Source of the DNA: JBBDRV01 sp040905285
GTDB lineage: Bacteria > Bacteroidota > Rhodothermia > Balneolales > Balneolaceae
DNA: 7,005 bases
NCBI GenBank assembly: GCA_040905285.1
Contig: JBBDRV010000114.1
Span: forward strand, 1 to 7,005
Reading direction: 5' to 3'
Shown here: positions 1 to 6,963 of the stretch, piece after piece
Layout of the letters: each line of letters opens with the position of its first letter
How positions within the stretch are numbered: the first letter of the stretch is position 1
Position numbers and translations under genes: made by a program
The notes under the pieces: model-generated
The model's input: only the letters and a program-made list of their open reading frames with translations
Database searches by the model: none
Told to the model about the DNA's origin: nothing

Positions 1-168
1 ATGTGTAAAAAGGTCGCATGCGCAGCTCTGTAGAGTAAGTCCGACAGACTGCTTGACTATTTGAATTCATGCTCTCTTTCTGAGGTTTACAGATCCTGTT
101 TTTGGCTGCTGTAAAACCGGATCAGGGAATCGCTTCAGAAATAGTCTCAATAGGATCAAGATCAAGCG
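1..168. other. Leader region upstream of the sigma factor gene
   Basis: No convincing gene is visible. An ATG at position 1 opens a frame of only ten codons (stop TAG at 31-33), with nothing recognisable in it. The region contains an imperfect hairpin (92-123, listed separately) and a short tandem GATCAA at 154-165. I looked for the Bacteroidota promoter pair TTTG / TAnnTTTG. The best partial match is TGTTTTTG at 97-104 (one mismatch), but no TTTG lies at the proper distance upstream, so no promoter is called. Confidence 0.5.
92..123. repeat. Imperfect inverted repeat (hairpin) upstream of the sigma gene
   Basis: GATCC-T-GTTTT (92-102) can pair with AAAAC-C-GGATC (113-123). This gives ten matched pairs of eleven, with a T/C mismatch at 97/118 and a ten-base loop (103-112). 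No run of T follows on either strand, so it does not look like an intrinsic terminator. It could be a 5'-UTR structure or the weak end of an upstream transcript. Function is unknown, and chance cannot be excluded. Confidence 0.4.
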
Positions 169-177
169 GTGAAAGGG

Positions 178-720
178 ATGCAATCAGATAAAATGTTACT
201 GAAACGGATCAAAGAGAATGATCAAAAAGCTCTGGAAGATCTGTTTGACAGATATTATTACCGTCTCTGCGATTTTGTTTTTCAGTTTGTGCGTAGTTTT
301 GATCTGACCGAAGAGGTGGTTTCCGACGTGTTTTTTAAAATATGGAAATCCCGTCACAAACTTGATATTGCAGACAACTTCAAATCATATATTTATACCT
401 CCACCCGCAATCAGGCTCTTAACTATCTTCAAAAGGAGCAAAGGGACCAGGTATCTCTGGACGAATCTATCGTCGAGAACAGCTTTTACAAATCACATCA
501 GGATGAGGAGCTTATCTATCAGGAGCTTGAAAACCGTATTGAAATACTTATCAACACCCTGCCGCCACGCCGTAAACAAATCTTTAAGCTGAGCCGGCTT
601 GAAGGATTTACCTACAAAGAGATTGCAGAAATTCTATCAATATCCGTTTATACGGTACAGAACCAGATGACTCTGGGGATAAAGCAGCTGGCTGCCTATT
701 CTATCAAAGATGATGTTTAA
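178..720 (+). CDS. ECF-family RNA polymerase sigma factor (sigma-70 family, FecI-like)
   Basis: This is an extracytoplasmic-function sigma factor that would direct RNA polymerase to a small regulon, most likely the transporter operon downstream. Numbering is from the ATG at 178 (180 aa). Region 2 spans about residues 19-86, with the core-binding and -10-recognition helices visible as DLFDRYYYRL and EEVVSDVFFKIW. Region 4 spans about 118-172, with LPPRRKQIF followed by the helix-turn-helix FTYKEIAEILSISVYTVQNQ that reads the -35 element. Regions 1 and 3 are absent and the length is normal, as expected for the ECF class. The start is uncertain: a GTG at 169 adds three residues and an ATG at 193 removes five. 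GAAAGGG touches the ATG at 178 and is too close to be a good Shine-Dalgarno sequence, but Bacteroidota often initiate without one. I prefer 178 because it is an ATG and gives a typical ECF N-terminus. The FecR-type gene downstream is its probable antagonist. Confidence 0.93.
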   Translation: MQSDKMLLKRIKENDQKALEDLFDRYYYRLCDFVFQFVRSFDLTEEVVSDVFFKIWKSRHKLDIADNFKSYIYTSTRNQALNYLQKEQRDQVSLDESIVENSFYKSHQDEELIYQELENRIEILINTLPPRRKQIFKLSRLEGFTYKEIAEILSISVYTVQNQMTLGIKQLAAYSIKDDV

Positions 721-868
721 CATCGTTTGGAAAAAGATTTTTGAATTCGATCCTGGAACTGCCTCTTCGTTACTCACCCCGGCAATTTTTACTTTCCCGC
801 CCTTCCTTTTCTGTTTCACCCATCTGTTGCTGCAATAACTGTCGGGCTGTCGAACAGGTACGGTACAT

Positions 869-892
869 AAATATTAGAAAAAATTAATATTT
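869..892. repeat. AT-rich perfect inverted repeat
   Basis: AAATATTA (869-876) is the exact reverse complement of TAATATTT (885-892), separated by the eight-base spacer GAAAAAAT. The dyad lies 108 bases before the fecR start. Possible roles are a regulator binding site or an AT-rich promoter-proximal element. As an RNA hairpin it would be weak because it has only A-T pairs. AT-rich dyads arise by chance fairly often, so function is not established. Confidence 0.4.
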
Positions 893-946
893 CAGATTGA
901 ATAGCAGATCGGCTCCTCTTTACCTGTCTATAGCGATACAAACTCT

Positions 947-962
947 CCGGAAGCGCTTCCGG
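947..962. promoter_or_regulatory. Perfect 16-base palindrome, candidate LacI-family-type operator
   Basis: CCGGAAGCGCTTCCGG is perfectly self-complementary over all 16 bases with no spacer. A central CpG flanked by AAG/CTT half-sites is the known architecture of LacI/GalR-family operators, including cre-like sites. It ends 37 bases before the fecR start codon, where a repressor or activator could control fecR-susC-susD. No T-tract follows, so it is not a classical terminator. The assignment rests on pattern only; no LacI-type regulator gene is in the window. Confidence 0.4.
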
Positions 963-987
963 CAGAAGGTTCAGGATAATCTAAAAC

Positions 988-999
988 ATGATTGTGTAA
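988..999 (+). other. Three-codon mini-ORF abutting the fecR start
   Basis: ATG ATT GTG TAA is in the same frame as fecR, and its stop is immediately followed by the fecR ATG at 1000. The purine-rich AGAAGG (964-969) and AGGA (973-976) upstream are better spaced for the ATG at 988 (AGGA ends 11 bases before it) than for the one at 1000 (23 bases). Stop-start adjacency would allow a ribosome that terminates at 997-999 to reinitiate on fecR. It also fixes 1000 as the earliest usable ATG for fecR. It may be coincidental. Confidence 0.3.
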
Positions 1000-2040
1000 A
1001 TGAGCGATATCGAAGACCATATTTGGATTTTAATCACCAGGAATCTTTCAGGAGAAGCCACTCCTGAAGAGAAAGAGGAGCTGGGCCAGTGGCTGGCTGA
1101 GGATTCGAAACATCGTGAATTTTACAGGGGGATAGAGTCGTCCTGGAAAAAAAATCCGGGCAGATCCATTAATGCCCCTTTTCTTTTTGATTATGAAAGC
1201 GGACTCGGAAAGCTGAGAAGCAAAATCAGCGAAGACAATTTCTTCCTCAGAAAAAAAAGCCTGCAGGAAAAGAGGTCATATCGTGTTCAAGCCTGGAGAA
1301 TAGCCGCTTCGATCGTTTTTTTCGCTCTCTGCTCGTCAGTCTATACAACATTTTATTTTTGGGAGGAGCCTGCTCCTGTTAGCTATGCCACCTCAGCTAT
1401 GGAACAGCGGATTATCACTCTTTCAGATGGATCGGTTGTGAGGCTCAACGAGAATTCAAAGATAGAAGTGGGAGATGAATTTGCTGAGGGAACCAGAAAC
1501 CTCCGGTTGGAGGGGGAAGCATTTTTTGATGTAGAGGAGAATCCCGAACGGCCATTCACTATTCATGCAGGGGAAGCTGTGGTACAGGTTCTGGGTACAG
1601 CTTTTAATATAAAGGAAGGAAATGAAGTAATGGTGGCAGTGAAGGACGGACTGGTTTCGTTCCGTCACAGAATTCAGAACGAGAGGGGCACGGCCATGCT
1701 TTCAGCAGGTCAAATGGGGCTTTTGTCAGGAGACGGGCGAGAAATAAAAATAGAACAGTCGAATGTTGAAAATTACATGAGCTGGATGAATGGATATCTC
1801 AAATTTGACAGCATGCCCTTTGACCAGGTAGTAAGACAGCTGGAACGAATATACGGGATAGGGTATGAGTTGCAGGATCTTTCTATCAGTTCACTCCGGC
1901 TCACGATCTATACGGAAAGAATGCAAATGGGGGAAGTGCTGGAGACCATTGCCTTGGCTATGGATCTGGCATACGAGAGACAGGGAGACACTGTGATCTG
2001 GATGCACAAACAGGAGGACAGCATGCCGGAGAAGAAGTGA
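1000..2040 (+). CDS. FecR-family anti-sigma factor (inner-membrane signal transducer)
   Basis: This is a transmembrane anti-sigma factor linking the outer-membrane transporter to the cytoplasmic ECF sigma factor. It has 346 residues, a normal length for the Bacteroidota version of the family. Residues 1-95 form the cytoplasmic sigma-binding part, with the typical opening LSGEATPEEKEELGQWL at 16-32. A single membrane span lies at about 99-121. The periplasmic FecR domain covers about 136-222, with the family hallmarks LSDGSVVRLNENS (141-153), LEGEAFFDVEENPERPF (170-186) and VLGTAFNIK (197-205). A C-terminal DUF4974-type domain, a fold related to STN, covers about 267-334 (GYLKFDSMPFDQVVRQLERI). 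The start is set by an in-frame TAA directly upstream at 997-999. By family analogy the periplasmic part contacts the STN domain of the SusC protein encoded 68 bases downstream. The gene is probably co-transcribed with susC and susD. Confidence 0.95.
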   Translation: MSDIEDHIWILITRNLSGEATPEEKEELGQWLAEDSKHREFYRGIESSWKKNPGRSINAPFLFDYESGLGKLRSKISEDNFFLRKKSLQEKRSYRVQAWRIAASIVFFALCSSVYTTFYFWEEPAPVSYATSAMEQRIITLSDGSVVRLNENSKIEVGDEFAEGTRNLRLEGEAFFDVEENPERPFTIHAGEAVVQVLGTAFNIKEGNEVMVAVKDGLVSFRHRIQNERGTAMLSAGQMGLLSGDGREIKIEQSNVENYMSWMNGYLKFDSMPFDQVVRQLERIYGIGYELQDLSISSLRLTIYTERMQMGEVLETIALAMDLAYERQGDTVIWMHKQEDSMPEKK

Positions 2041-2098
2041 CAAGGGAAAGTTTAACAGTGACAGAAGACAAAAGAGATAATCGTACCAACAACTGACC

Positions 2099-2104
2099 AG
2101 GTGA
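2099..2104 (+). promoter_or_regulatory. Shine-Dalgarno-like site of the susC-type gene
   Basis: AGGTGA lies four bases before the ATG at 2109 and seven before a second in-frame ATG at 2112, so initiation at either is possible; they differ by one Met. The start region also contains the ten-base palindrome ATCATATGAT (2104-2113). Confidence 0.5.
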
Positions 2105-2108
2105 TCAT

Positions 2109-5100
2109 ATGATGAATAAAAAGATACCAGCATTCCGGGGGATAGTCATCCTTCTGCTAAGCTTTTGCTTTGTGCAGAAAGGAGTGATTGCTCAAGTTTC
2201 ATCTAACGAATCCAAGCTGACATATAATCAAAAAGTGGAAATCCTGTGGAATTCCGATCCATCCATTAGTATCGAGCTTGACAATATTACTTTAAACGAA
2301 GCTCTGATAAAGATTGCCAAACAGGCGAAAGTCGGACTTTATTTTGATTCAAGCCTGATACCTGATAAAAAAATCAGTCTTGATATCCAGAGAAAACCTT
2401 TAAGTGCCGCCTTGAATGAGCTGCTGGCCGGTACAAGGCTGGAGGCCTACACTTCAGGTAGGAATATCATGCTGAGGGAGAAGGAGATTGTAGAGGATGA
2501 CCCGGCAGCCTCAGAGGAAAATGAAGAAATGCAGGAGTTGATAGAGGGACGCATAGTCGATGCTGTCACCGGGGAAGCGCTTCCGGGTGTTAATATCCTT
2601 ATTGAGGGAACCTCAGCGGGTACCTCTACGGATATTGAGGGCCGGTTCTCACTGACACTGTCGTCGCTGGATGAAACACTGGTCATCACCTATATCGGAT
2701 ACCAGCGGCTGGTAGAACCTGTTGCCGGGCGAACGGAAATCAATGTCGGACTGCAGCCTTCGGCTATTACCGGCGATGATATCGTCGTAACCGCTTTGGG
2801 TATAGACCGGCAGGCACGGGCTCTGGGATATTCTGTGGCCCGGGTTGAACCGGAGGCCATGACGGTCAACCGGACCCCGAATTTTATGGATGCGCTGCAG
2901 GGAAAGATGGCTGGAGTCAATGTCAGCTCTATGGGGACAGGGCCACAGGGCAGCAGTAAAATCAGAATCCGGGGACAGTCTTCTTTCGGCGGGAATAACT
3001 CGCCGCTGATTGTCGTCAACGGAGTACCCATAGATAACACCAATTTCGGTGTCGGCGGGGACATAAGTGACCGGGGTACAAGCCGCAACTCCGACAGCGG
3101 TGACGGGCTCAGCAGTATTAACCCGGACGATATTGAAGAGATGACTGTACTGAAGGGCGCATCGGCTGCCGCCCTGTACGGATCCCGCGCGAAGGACGGT
3201 GTTATTATGATCACCACTAAAAACAGGGCGGAGGGCACAGGTATCGAGGTGGATTACAATTCAAATTTTACGACCAGCCGCGCAATGGATCACCGGGATT
3301 ATCAGATGGATTATGGCCAGGGAGAAAACGGCCAGCGTCCCACTACGCCGGGTCCGACCTCGGGCCAGTGGAGTTTTGGTGAAAAATTTGAACCGGGCAT
3401 GACTCATATTCTGTTTGACGGACTGGAAGTTCCATATGAAGCCCAGCCGAATCAGCTGAGAGAGTATTACCGTGACGGCTATAACCTGAGTAACACGATC
3501 ACTGTATCCCAGGGTGGCGAGTTTGGTGGTTTCAGCCTTTCCTATTCCAACCTGAACAGCCAGGCGATCCTGCCGGATTCGGATTATGACAGGAATAGCC
3601 TCAGCCTTGGTTTTACCCAGTCACTGGCTGACAGACTGACATTTTCCGGAAACATCAATTATTCTCGTGAAGACCGTACAAATCCGCCAAATATACATGA
3701 GCAGGATTACAGCCCTGTGGTTATCTACAATTTGGCCACTTCAATGCCCATGTCGGTGCTGAAGGACAATGCATTTACTGAGGAGGGAGATGAACCGTTA
3801 TGGTCGAGGTTTACCAACCGCACCAACCCCTATTTCGCCCTGTCCCGATTTGAGAACAATACCAGGGATCGCGTATTCGGCAACCTGACTACACGATTTG
3901 ATATAACAGACTGGATATTCATACAGGGAAGGATTGGCCAGGATTATTTTTCACGCAGTCAGGATTACAATCTGCCGACAGGCTCGCAAAGACAGCCGCC
4001 GGCCCCTCCCGGATTTGTGAATGGCCAGTACGTACAGGATCAGCTTAGATCGCGGGAGATCAATGCGGATTTCCTTGTAAGTGCCAGGAGAAATTTCGGC
4101 AACTACGGTGTGGATTTAAATCTGGGTGGAAATCAAATGCACAGCCAGACGGACCGAAACAACGTACTGGTACAGGATTTCTTTACAAGAGGCCTCTATT
4201 CACTGGGGAATGGCCGGTCACTGGATCCTCAGCAGAATATGGAGGAACGGCAGGTTAACTCCTTGTACGGGTCCTCGGAGCTTTCGTACAGAGGCCTTTT
4301 GTTCCTGACGGGGACGCTGAGAAATGATTGGTTTTCCACCCTGTCACCTGAAAACAGGAGTATTCTGTATCCTTCTGTTACGGCCAGCTTTGTTTTTTCT
4401 GATGCATTTGAAAGCGAGCTGCCCGACTGGCTGAGTTTCGGTAAAATTCGTGCGTCATATGCTGAAGTGGGAAGTGATACCGATGTGCCGCCGTATGCCA
4501 ATAATCTGTTCTACGGTATCAATTCAAACCTGTTCCGGAATCAGCCTTTGGGTGGTATCAGCGGTTCTATCGTACCCAATCCCGATCTGCGGCCAATGCG
4601 GGTTTCCGAGTGGGAGGGTGGACTGGAAATGACGTTATTTGAAAATCTGTCTTTGGAAGTAGCCTATTATTACAAACTGTCTACTGACCAGATTCTGAAT
4701 CAGCAGATATCCAATATTTCCGGATTTACAAGCCAGCTGATCAATATGGGGGAAAGTGAAAACAGGGGAGTGGAAATGCTGGTGGATTTTTCTCCTGTAC
4801 GGTCTGAAAATTTCTTCTGGAATGTCAACGTAAATGCAGCCCATAATCTGACCAAAGTGCTCGATCTGGGTGACGATATCGGAATCGACCATATTACGGT
4901 TGGAAATGCGGAATTCCACGGTGAGCTCAGGCAGGTAACCGGCCAGCCAATGAATCAGCTATACGGGTACGGTTACCTGAGGGATGACGAGGGAAGAATG
5001 GTGTTCAATCCTGAGAACGGTACACCGATGCGTTCAGAGAACCAACTTTCCCTGGGCAGTTCCATTCCGACCTGGACGGGTGGCATCACCAACAGTTTTA

Positions 5101-5591
5101 ACTACAGGAATCTGTCGATGTCTTTCCTGATCGATTTTAAACTGGGGCACAAGTTGATATCGGGTACGCACATCAATGCCTACCGGCACGGCCTGGACAA
5201 GGCCACCCTGGAAGGCCGGGAGCAGGGTTACATAGTAGGAGACGGTGTTAATCCTGACGGTTCGGTCAACACGGTCCAGGCAGGCGTGCAGGCGTACTAT
5301 GAAACTATTCGAACACACAGGATGTCCGAGCAATCGGTATTCAATGCCGGTTCCTGGCAGCTTCGGCAGATAACCGTTGGGTATGATTTTACCAGGCACC
5401 TGCCGGAAGGAATCGGCCTGAGGCGTGTTGTCCTCAGTGCGGTGGCAAATAACGTGGCCGTATTAAAAAAATGGGTGCCTCATATCCATCCCGATCAAAA
5501 CGGGTTTATCTCTGACCGATCGATGGGTCTTGAAGCAACCGGTCTCCCTGTCACCCGCAGTATCGGGTTTAATTTAAACGTCGGGATTTAG
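2109..5591 (+). CDS. SusC/RagA-type TonB-dependent outer-membrane transporter with STN signalling domain
   Basis: This outer-membrane barrel would import a nutrient captured by its SusD partner, powered by TonB-ExbBD. It has 1160 residues, a normal length for a signalling SusC. Domains in order: signal peptide at about 1-29 (hydrophobic core IVILLLSFCF, cleavage near VIAQ); STN (secretin/TonB N-terminal) domain at about 54-124; carboxypeptidase-regulatory-like domain at about 147-215 (GRIVDAVTGEALPGVNILIE); TonB-box region DIVVTALGI (224-232), the usual SusC form; plug at about 233-372, with DALQGKMAGVNV, IRIRGQSSF, PLIVVNGVPIDN and the family signature LKGASAAALYGSRAKDGVI; and a beta-barrel from about 380 to the end. 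The STN domain together with the upstream FecR and sigma genes marks it as a transducer as well as a transporter. The C-terminus reads TRSIGFNLNVGI; most such barrels end in an aromatic residue, so the final Ile is unusual. The substrate cannot be inferred. Confidence 0.97.
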   Translation: MMNKKIPAFRGIVILLLSFCFVQKGVIAQVSSNESKLTYNQKVEILWNSDPSISIELDNITLNEALIKIAKQAKVGLYFDSSLIPDKKISLDIQRKPLSAALNELLAGTRLEAYTSGRNIMLREKEIVEDDPAASEENEEMQELIEGRIVDAVTGEALPGVNILIEGTSAGTSTDIEGRFSLTLSSLDETLVITYIGYQRLVEPVAGRTEINVGLQPSAITGDDIVVTALGIDRQARALGYSVARVEPEAMTVNRTPNFMDALQGKMAGVNVSSMGTGPQGSSKIRIRGQSSFGGNNSPLIVVNGVPIDNTNFGVGGDISDRGTSRNSDSGDGLSSINPDDIEEMTVLKGASAAALYGSRAKDGVIMITTKNRAEGTGIEVDYNSNFTTSRAMDHRDYQMDYGQGENGQRPTTPGPTSGQWSFGEKFEPGMTHILFDGLEVPYEAQPNQLREYYRDGYNLSNTITVSQGGEFGGFSLSYSNLNSQAILPDSDYDRNSLSLGFTQSLADRLTFSGNINYSREDRTNPPNIHEQDYSPVVIYNLATSMPMSVLKDNAFTEEGDEPLWSRFTNRTNPYFALSRFENNTRDRVFGNLTTRFDITDWIFIQGRIGQDYFSRSQDYNLPTGSQRQPPAPPGFVNGQYVQDQLRSREINADFLVSARRNFGNYGVDLNLGGNQMHSQTDRNNVLVQDFFTRGLYSLGNGRSLDPQQNMEERQVNSLYGSSELSYRGLLFLTGTLRNDWFSTLSPENRSILYPSVTASFVFSDAFESELPDWLSFGKIRASYAEVGSDTDVPPYANNLFYGINSNLFRNQPLGGISGSIVPNPDLRPMRVSEWEGGLEMTLFENLSLEVAYYYKLSTDQILNQQISNISGFTSQLINMGESENRGVEMLVDFSPVRSENFFWNVNVNAAHNLTKVLDLGDDIGIDHITVGNAEFHGELRQVTGQPMNQLYGYGYLRDDEGRMVFNPENGTPMRSENQLSLGSSIPTWTGGITNSFNYRNLSMSFLIDFKLGHKLISGTHINAYRHGLDKATLEGREQGYIVGDGVNPDGSVNTVQAGVQAYYETIRTHRMSEQSVFNAGSWQLRQITVGYDFTRHLPEGIGLRRVVLSAVANNVAVLKKWVPHIHPDQNGFISDRSMGLEATGLPVTRSIGFNLNVGI

Positions 5592-5622
5592 CATGCTGCC
5601 AATCAAAATTTTTCAAAATCTC

Positions 5623-5629
5623 AAGGTGA
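5623..5629 (+). promoter_or_regulatory. Shine-Dalgarno-like site that decides the susD-type start
   Basis: AAGGTGA lies five bases before the ATG at 5635. The earlier in-frame ATG at 5593, two bases after the susC stop, has no such site and would add 14 residues in front of the lipoprotein signal peptide. The later start is therefore preferred. Confidence 0.6.
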
Positions 5630-5634
5630 AAAGA

Positions 5635-6963
5635 ATGAAGAAGAATAACTATTTCTATACCAGCTGGATGGTAGCGGTCTTCATCATGCTGACCTCCTGC
5701 GATGCAGGATTTGATGCCATGAATACAGATAAAACAAGCCTGACATCCGTTGAGCCAGCCCTGCAACTGAATAACGCCATCATGGCAAGTGCCCTTGGGG
5801 GAGATCAGATCCGGTGTGAATCCTCCATTGTCAAACAGCAAATGAGAATCTTTACCGGTGTCGGTGCCTGCGGGAATTTTAATGTGGATGCCCGGGAAAC
5901 CTCCAGTTCAAACTGGGATAATATTTATGAGACACGGCTCAGAAATCTGATTGACGCTCAGCGGAACACCGATCCGGATTCCAATCTGTACCAGATGATC
6001 AGGATCTGGAAGGCCTATTCTTTCATGATCCTCACGGACACCTATGGCGACGTTCCGTATGGCGAGGCGGGTCTGGGTTTCCTTGAAGGGATTGTTTTTC
6101 CTGATTATGATACGCAGGAGTTTGTTTATACAAGTGACCAGGGGATCCTGGAAGAACTGGCCAATGCATCTGCTGCCTTGTCAGCATCCATGCCGGAGGC
6201 GAGCAGGGATCTTCTCTACGACGGGGATGTTACCCAGTGGAAGCGCCTGGGATATTCCCTTCTGCTGAGAGCGGCAATGCGACTTTCAAAGGTGCAGCCT
6301 GATCTGGCTGAAGAATATGTAGGCATAGCGGTTGCAGGAGGTTTAATGCAATCCAACGAGGACAATGCCATCATCCGCCATACTGCTGAATACGTCAATA
6401 GTGTCGGAAGCTCCCTGAATGGCGGGCAGTCCCATTATCAATACCTTGTGGAAGACTTTGTGGATTATCTCAGCGAGAACGATGATCCAAGGCTGGGTTC
6501 TATCGCTGTCCGATACCCGGGGGCCACAGGGGCCGGCGATCAGACGGAATCCAATGCCGATCGTTCACCCGGAAATCAGGTGGGAATGCCTATGGGCTAT
6601 GACAATTCGAATATCAATCCTGTAGCTGAAGCGGCCGGCCTCACCAGTTTCATGGCTTACAGCCAGGTGGACAGAACGAGAATAATGGATCCACAGGCAC
6701 CCAGTTTTCTGATCACCTATTCGCTGCAGCAGCTACTGCTGGCGGAAGCTGCCCAGAGGAACTGGTTTGCGGGCGATGCCTCAGCCTTGTATGAAAGCGG
6801 TATTGAAGCTCATATGCAGCAGTTTGCAGAATACGGGGAGGACACGGCCATCGGCCAAAATGCCATTGATGGCTATATCCAGGCAAACCCGCTGGAGCCA
6901 GGCCGGGAATTAGAACTTATCAATACGCAGTACTGGTTTGATTCTTATCTTATTCCACCGTAA
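5635..6963 (+). CDS. SusD/RagB-family surface lipoprotein (SusD-like_2 type), C-terminally truncated by a stop codon
   Basis: This is the surface lid protein that binds ligand and delivers it to the SusC barrel. Numbering is from the ATG at 5635 (442 aa). A lipoprotein signal peptide ends in the lipobox LTSC, with the lipidated Cys at 22. Hallmarks of the SusD-like_2 group follow: MNTDKTSLTSVEPALQLNNA at 30-49; the helical-repeat motif IWKAYSFMILTDTYGDVPYG at about 124-143; WKRLGYSLLLRAAMRLSKVQP at about 202-222; and LLLAEAAQRNW near 367-377. The last residues, INTQYWFDSYLIPP, enter the conserved C-terminal block, but TAA at 6961-6963 interrupts it. The family motif resumes in the same frame after the stop, and relatives continue for roughly another 50 residues. 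The product as read therefore lacks its normal C-terminus and may be non-functional. The gene lies 43 bases after susC and is probably in the same operon. Family assignment is secure; whether the gene is intact is not. Confidence 0.9.
   Translation: MKKNNYFYTSWMVAVFIMLTSCDAGFDAMNTDKTSLTSVEPALQLNNAIMASALGGDQIRCESSIVKQQMRIFTGVGACGNFNVDARETSSSNWDNIYETRLRNLIDAQRNTDPDSNLYQMIRIWKAYSFMILTDTYGDVPYGEAGLGFLEGIVFPDYDTQEFVYTSDQGILEELANASAALSASMPEASRDLLYDGDVTQWKRLGYSLLLRAAMRLSKVQPDLAEEYVGIAVAGGLMQSNEDNAIIRHTAEYVNSVGSSLNGGQSHYQYLVEDFVDYLSENDDPRLGSIAVRYPGATGAGDQTESNADRSPGNQVGMPMGYDNSNINPVAEAAGLTSFMAYSQVDRTRIMDPQAPSFLITYSLQQLLLAEAAQRNWFAGDASALYESGIEAHMQQFAEYGEDTAIGQNAIDGYIQANPLEPGRELELINTQYWFDSYLIPP

Larger units (their letters stand above)
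721..999. other. 279-base gap between sigma factor and anti-sigma factor genes
   Basis: No protein-coding gene or RNA gene is recognised here. The left part (about 781-830) is rich in pyrimidines on the plus strand. No stem followed by a T-tract was found after the sigma gene, so no terminator is called. The right half holds an AT-rich inverted repeat (869-892), a perfect palindrome (947-962) and a mini-ORF (988-999), each listed separately. No TTTG / TAnnTTTG promoter pair was found; the nearest is GATTTTTG at 736-743, which has no upstream partner. The gap is longer than is usual for sigma/FecR pairs, which suggests that fecR-susC-susD has its own control region here. Confidence 0.6.

Noticed and set aside
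60..98. TTTGAATTC and GATCCTG both occur at 60-98 and again at 740-755
   Set aside because: These are short words with different spacing in the two places (23 bases versus none), so they do not form a true repeat.
2104..2113. Ten-base palindrome ATCATATGAT across the susC start codon
   Set aside because: It is short, AT-rich and partly dictated by the ATG-ATG start. It is more likely chance than an operator.
2573..2586. Second copy of GGAAGCGCTTCCGG, identical to 14 bases of the palindrome at 949-962
   Set aside because: It lies inside the susC coding sequence and encodes the conserved GEALPG turn of the carboxypeptidase-regulatory-like domain, so protein constraint explains it. It is probably coincidental.
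2690..3238. 182-codon open frame on the minus strand inside the susC-type gene
   Set aside because: It lies wholly antisense to the conserved plug domain, has no recognisable domain, and is a composition-driven shadow. The same applies to the antisense frames at 4229-4501, 4635-4919, 5034-5399 and 5569-5841.
5593..5634. Upstream ATG start for the susD-type gene adding 14 residues
   Set aside because: It has no Shine-Dalgarno-like sequence and would lengthen the lipoprotein signal peptide unnaturally. The ATG at 5635 has AAGGTGA at good spacing.
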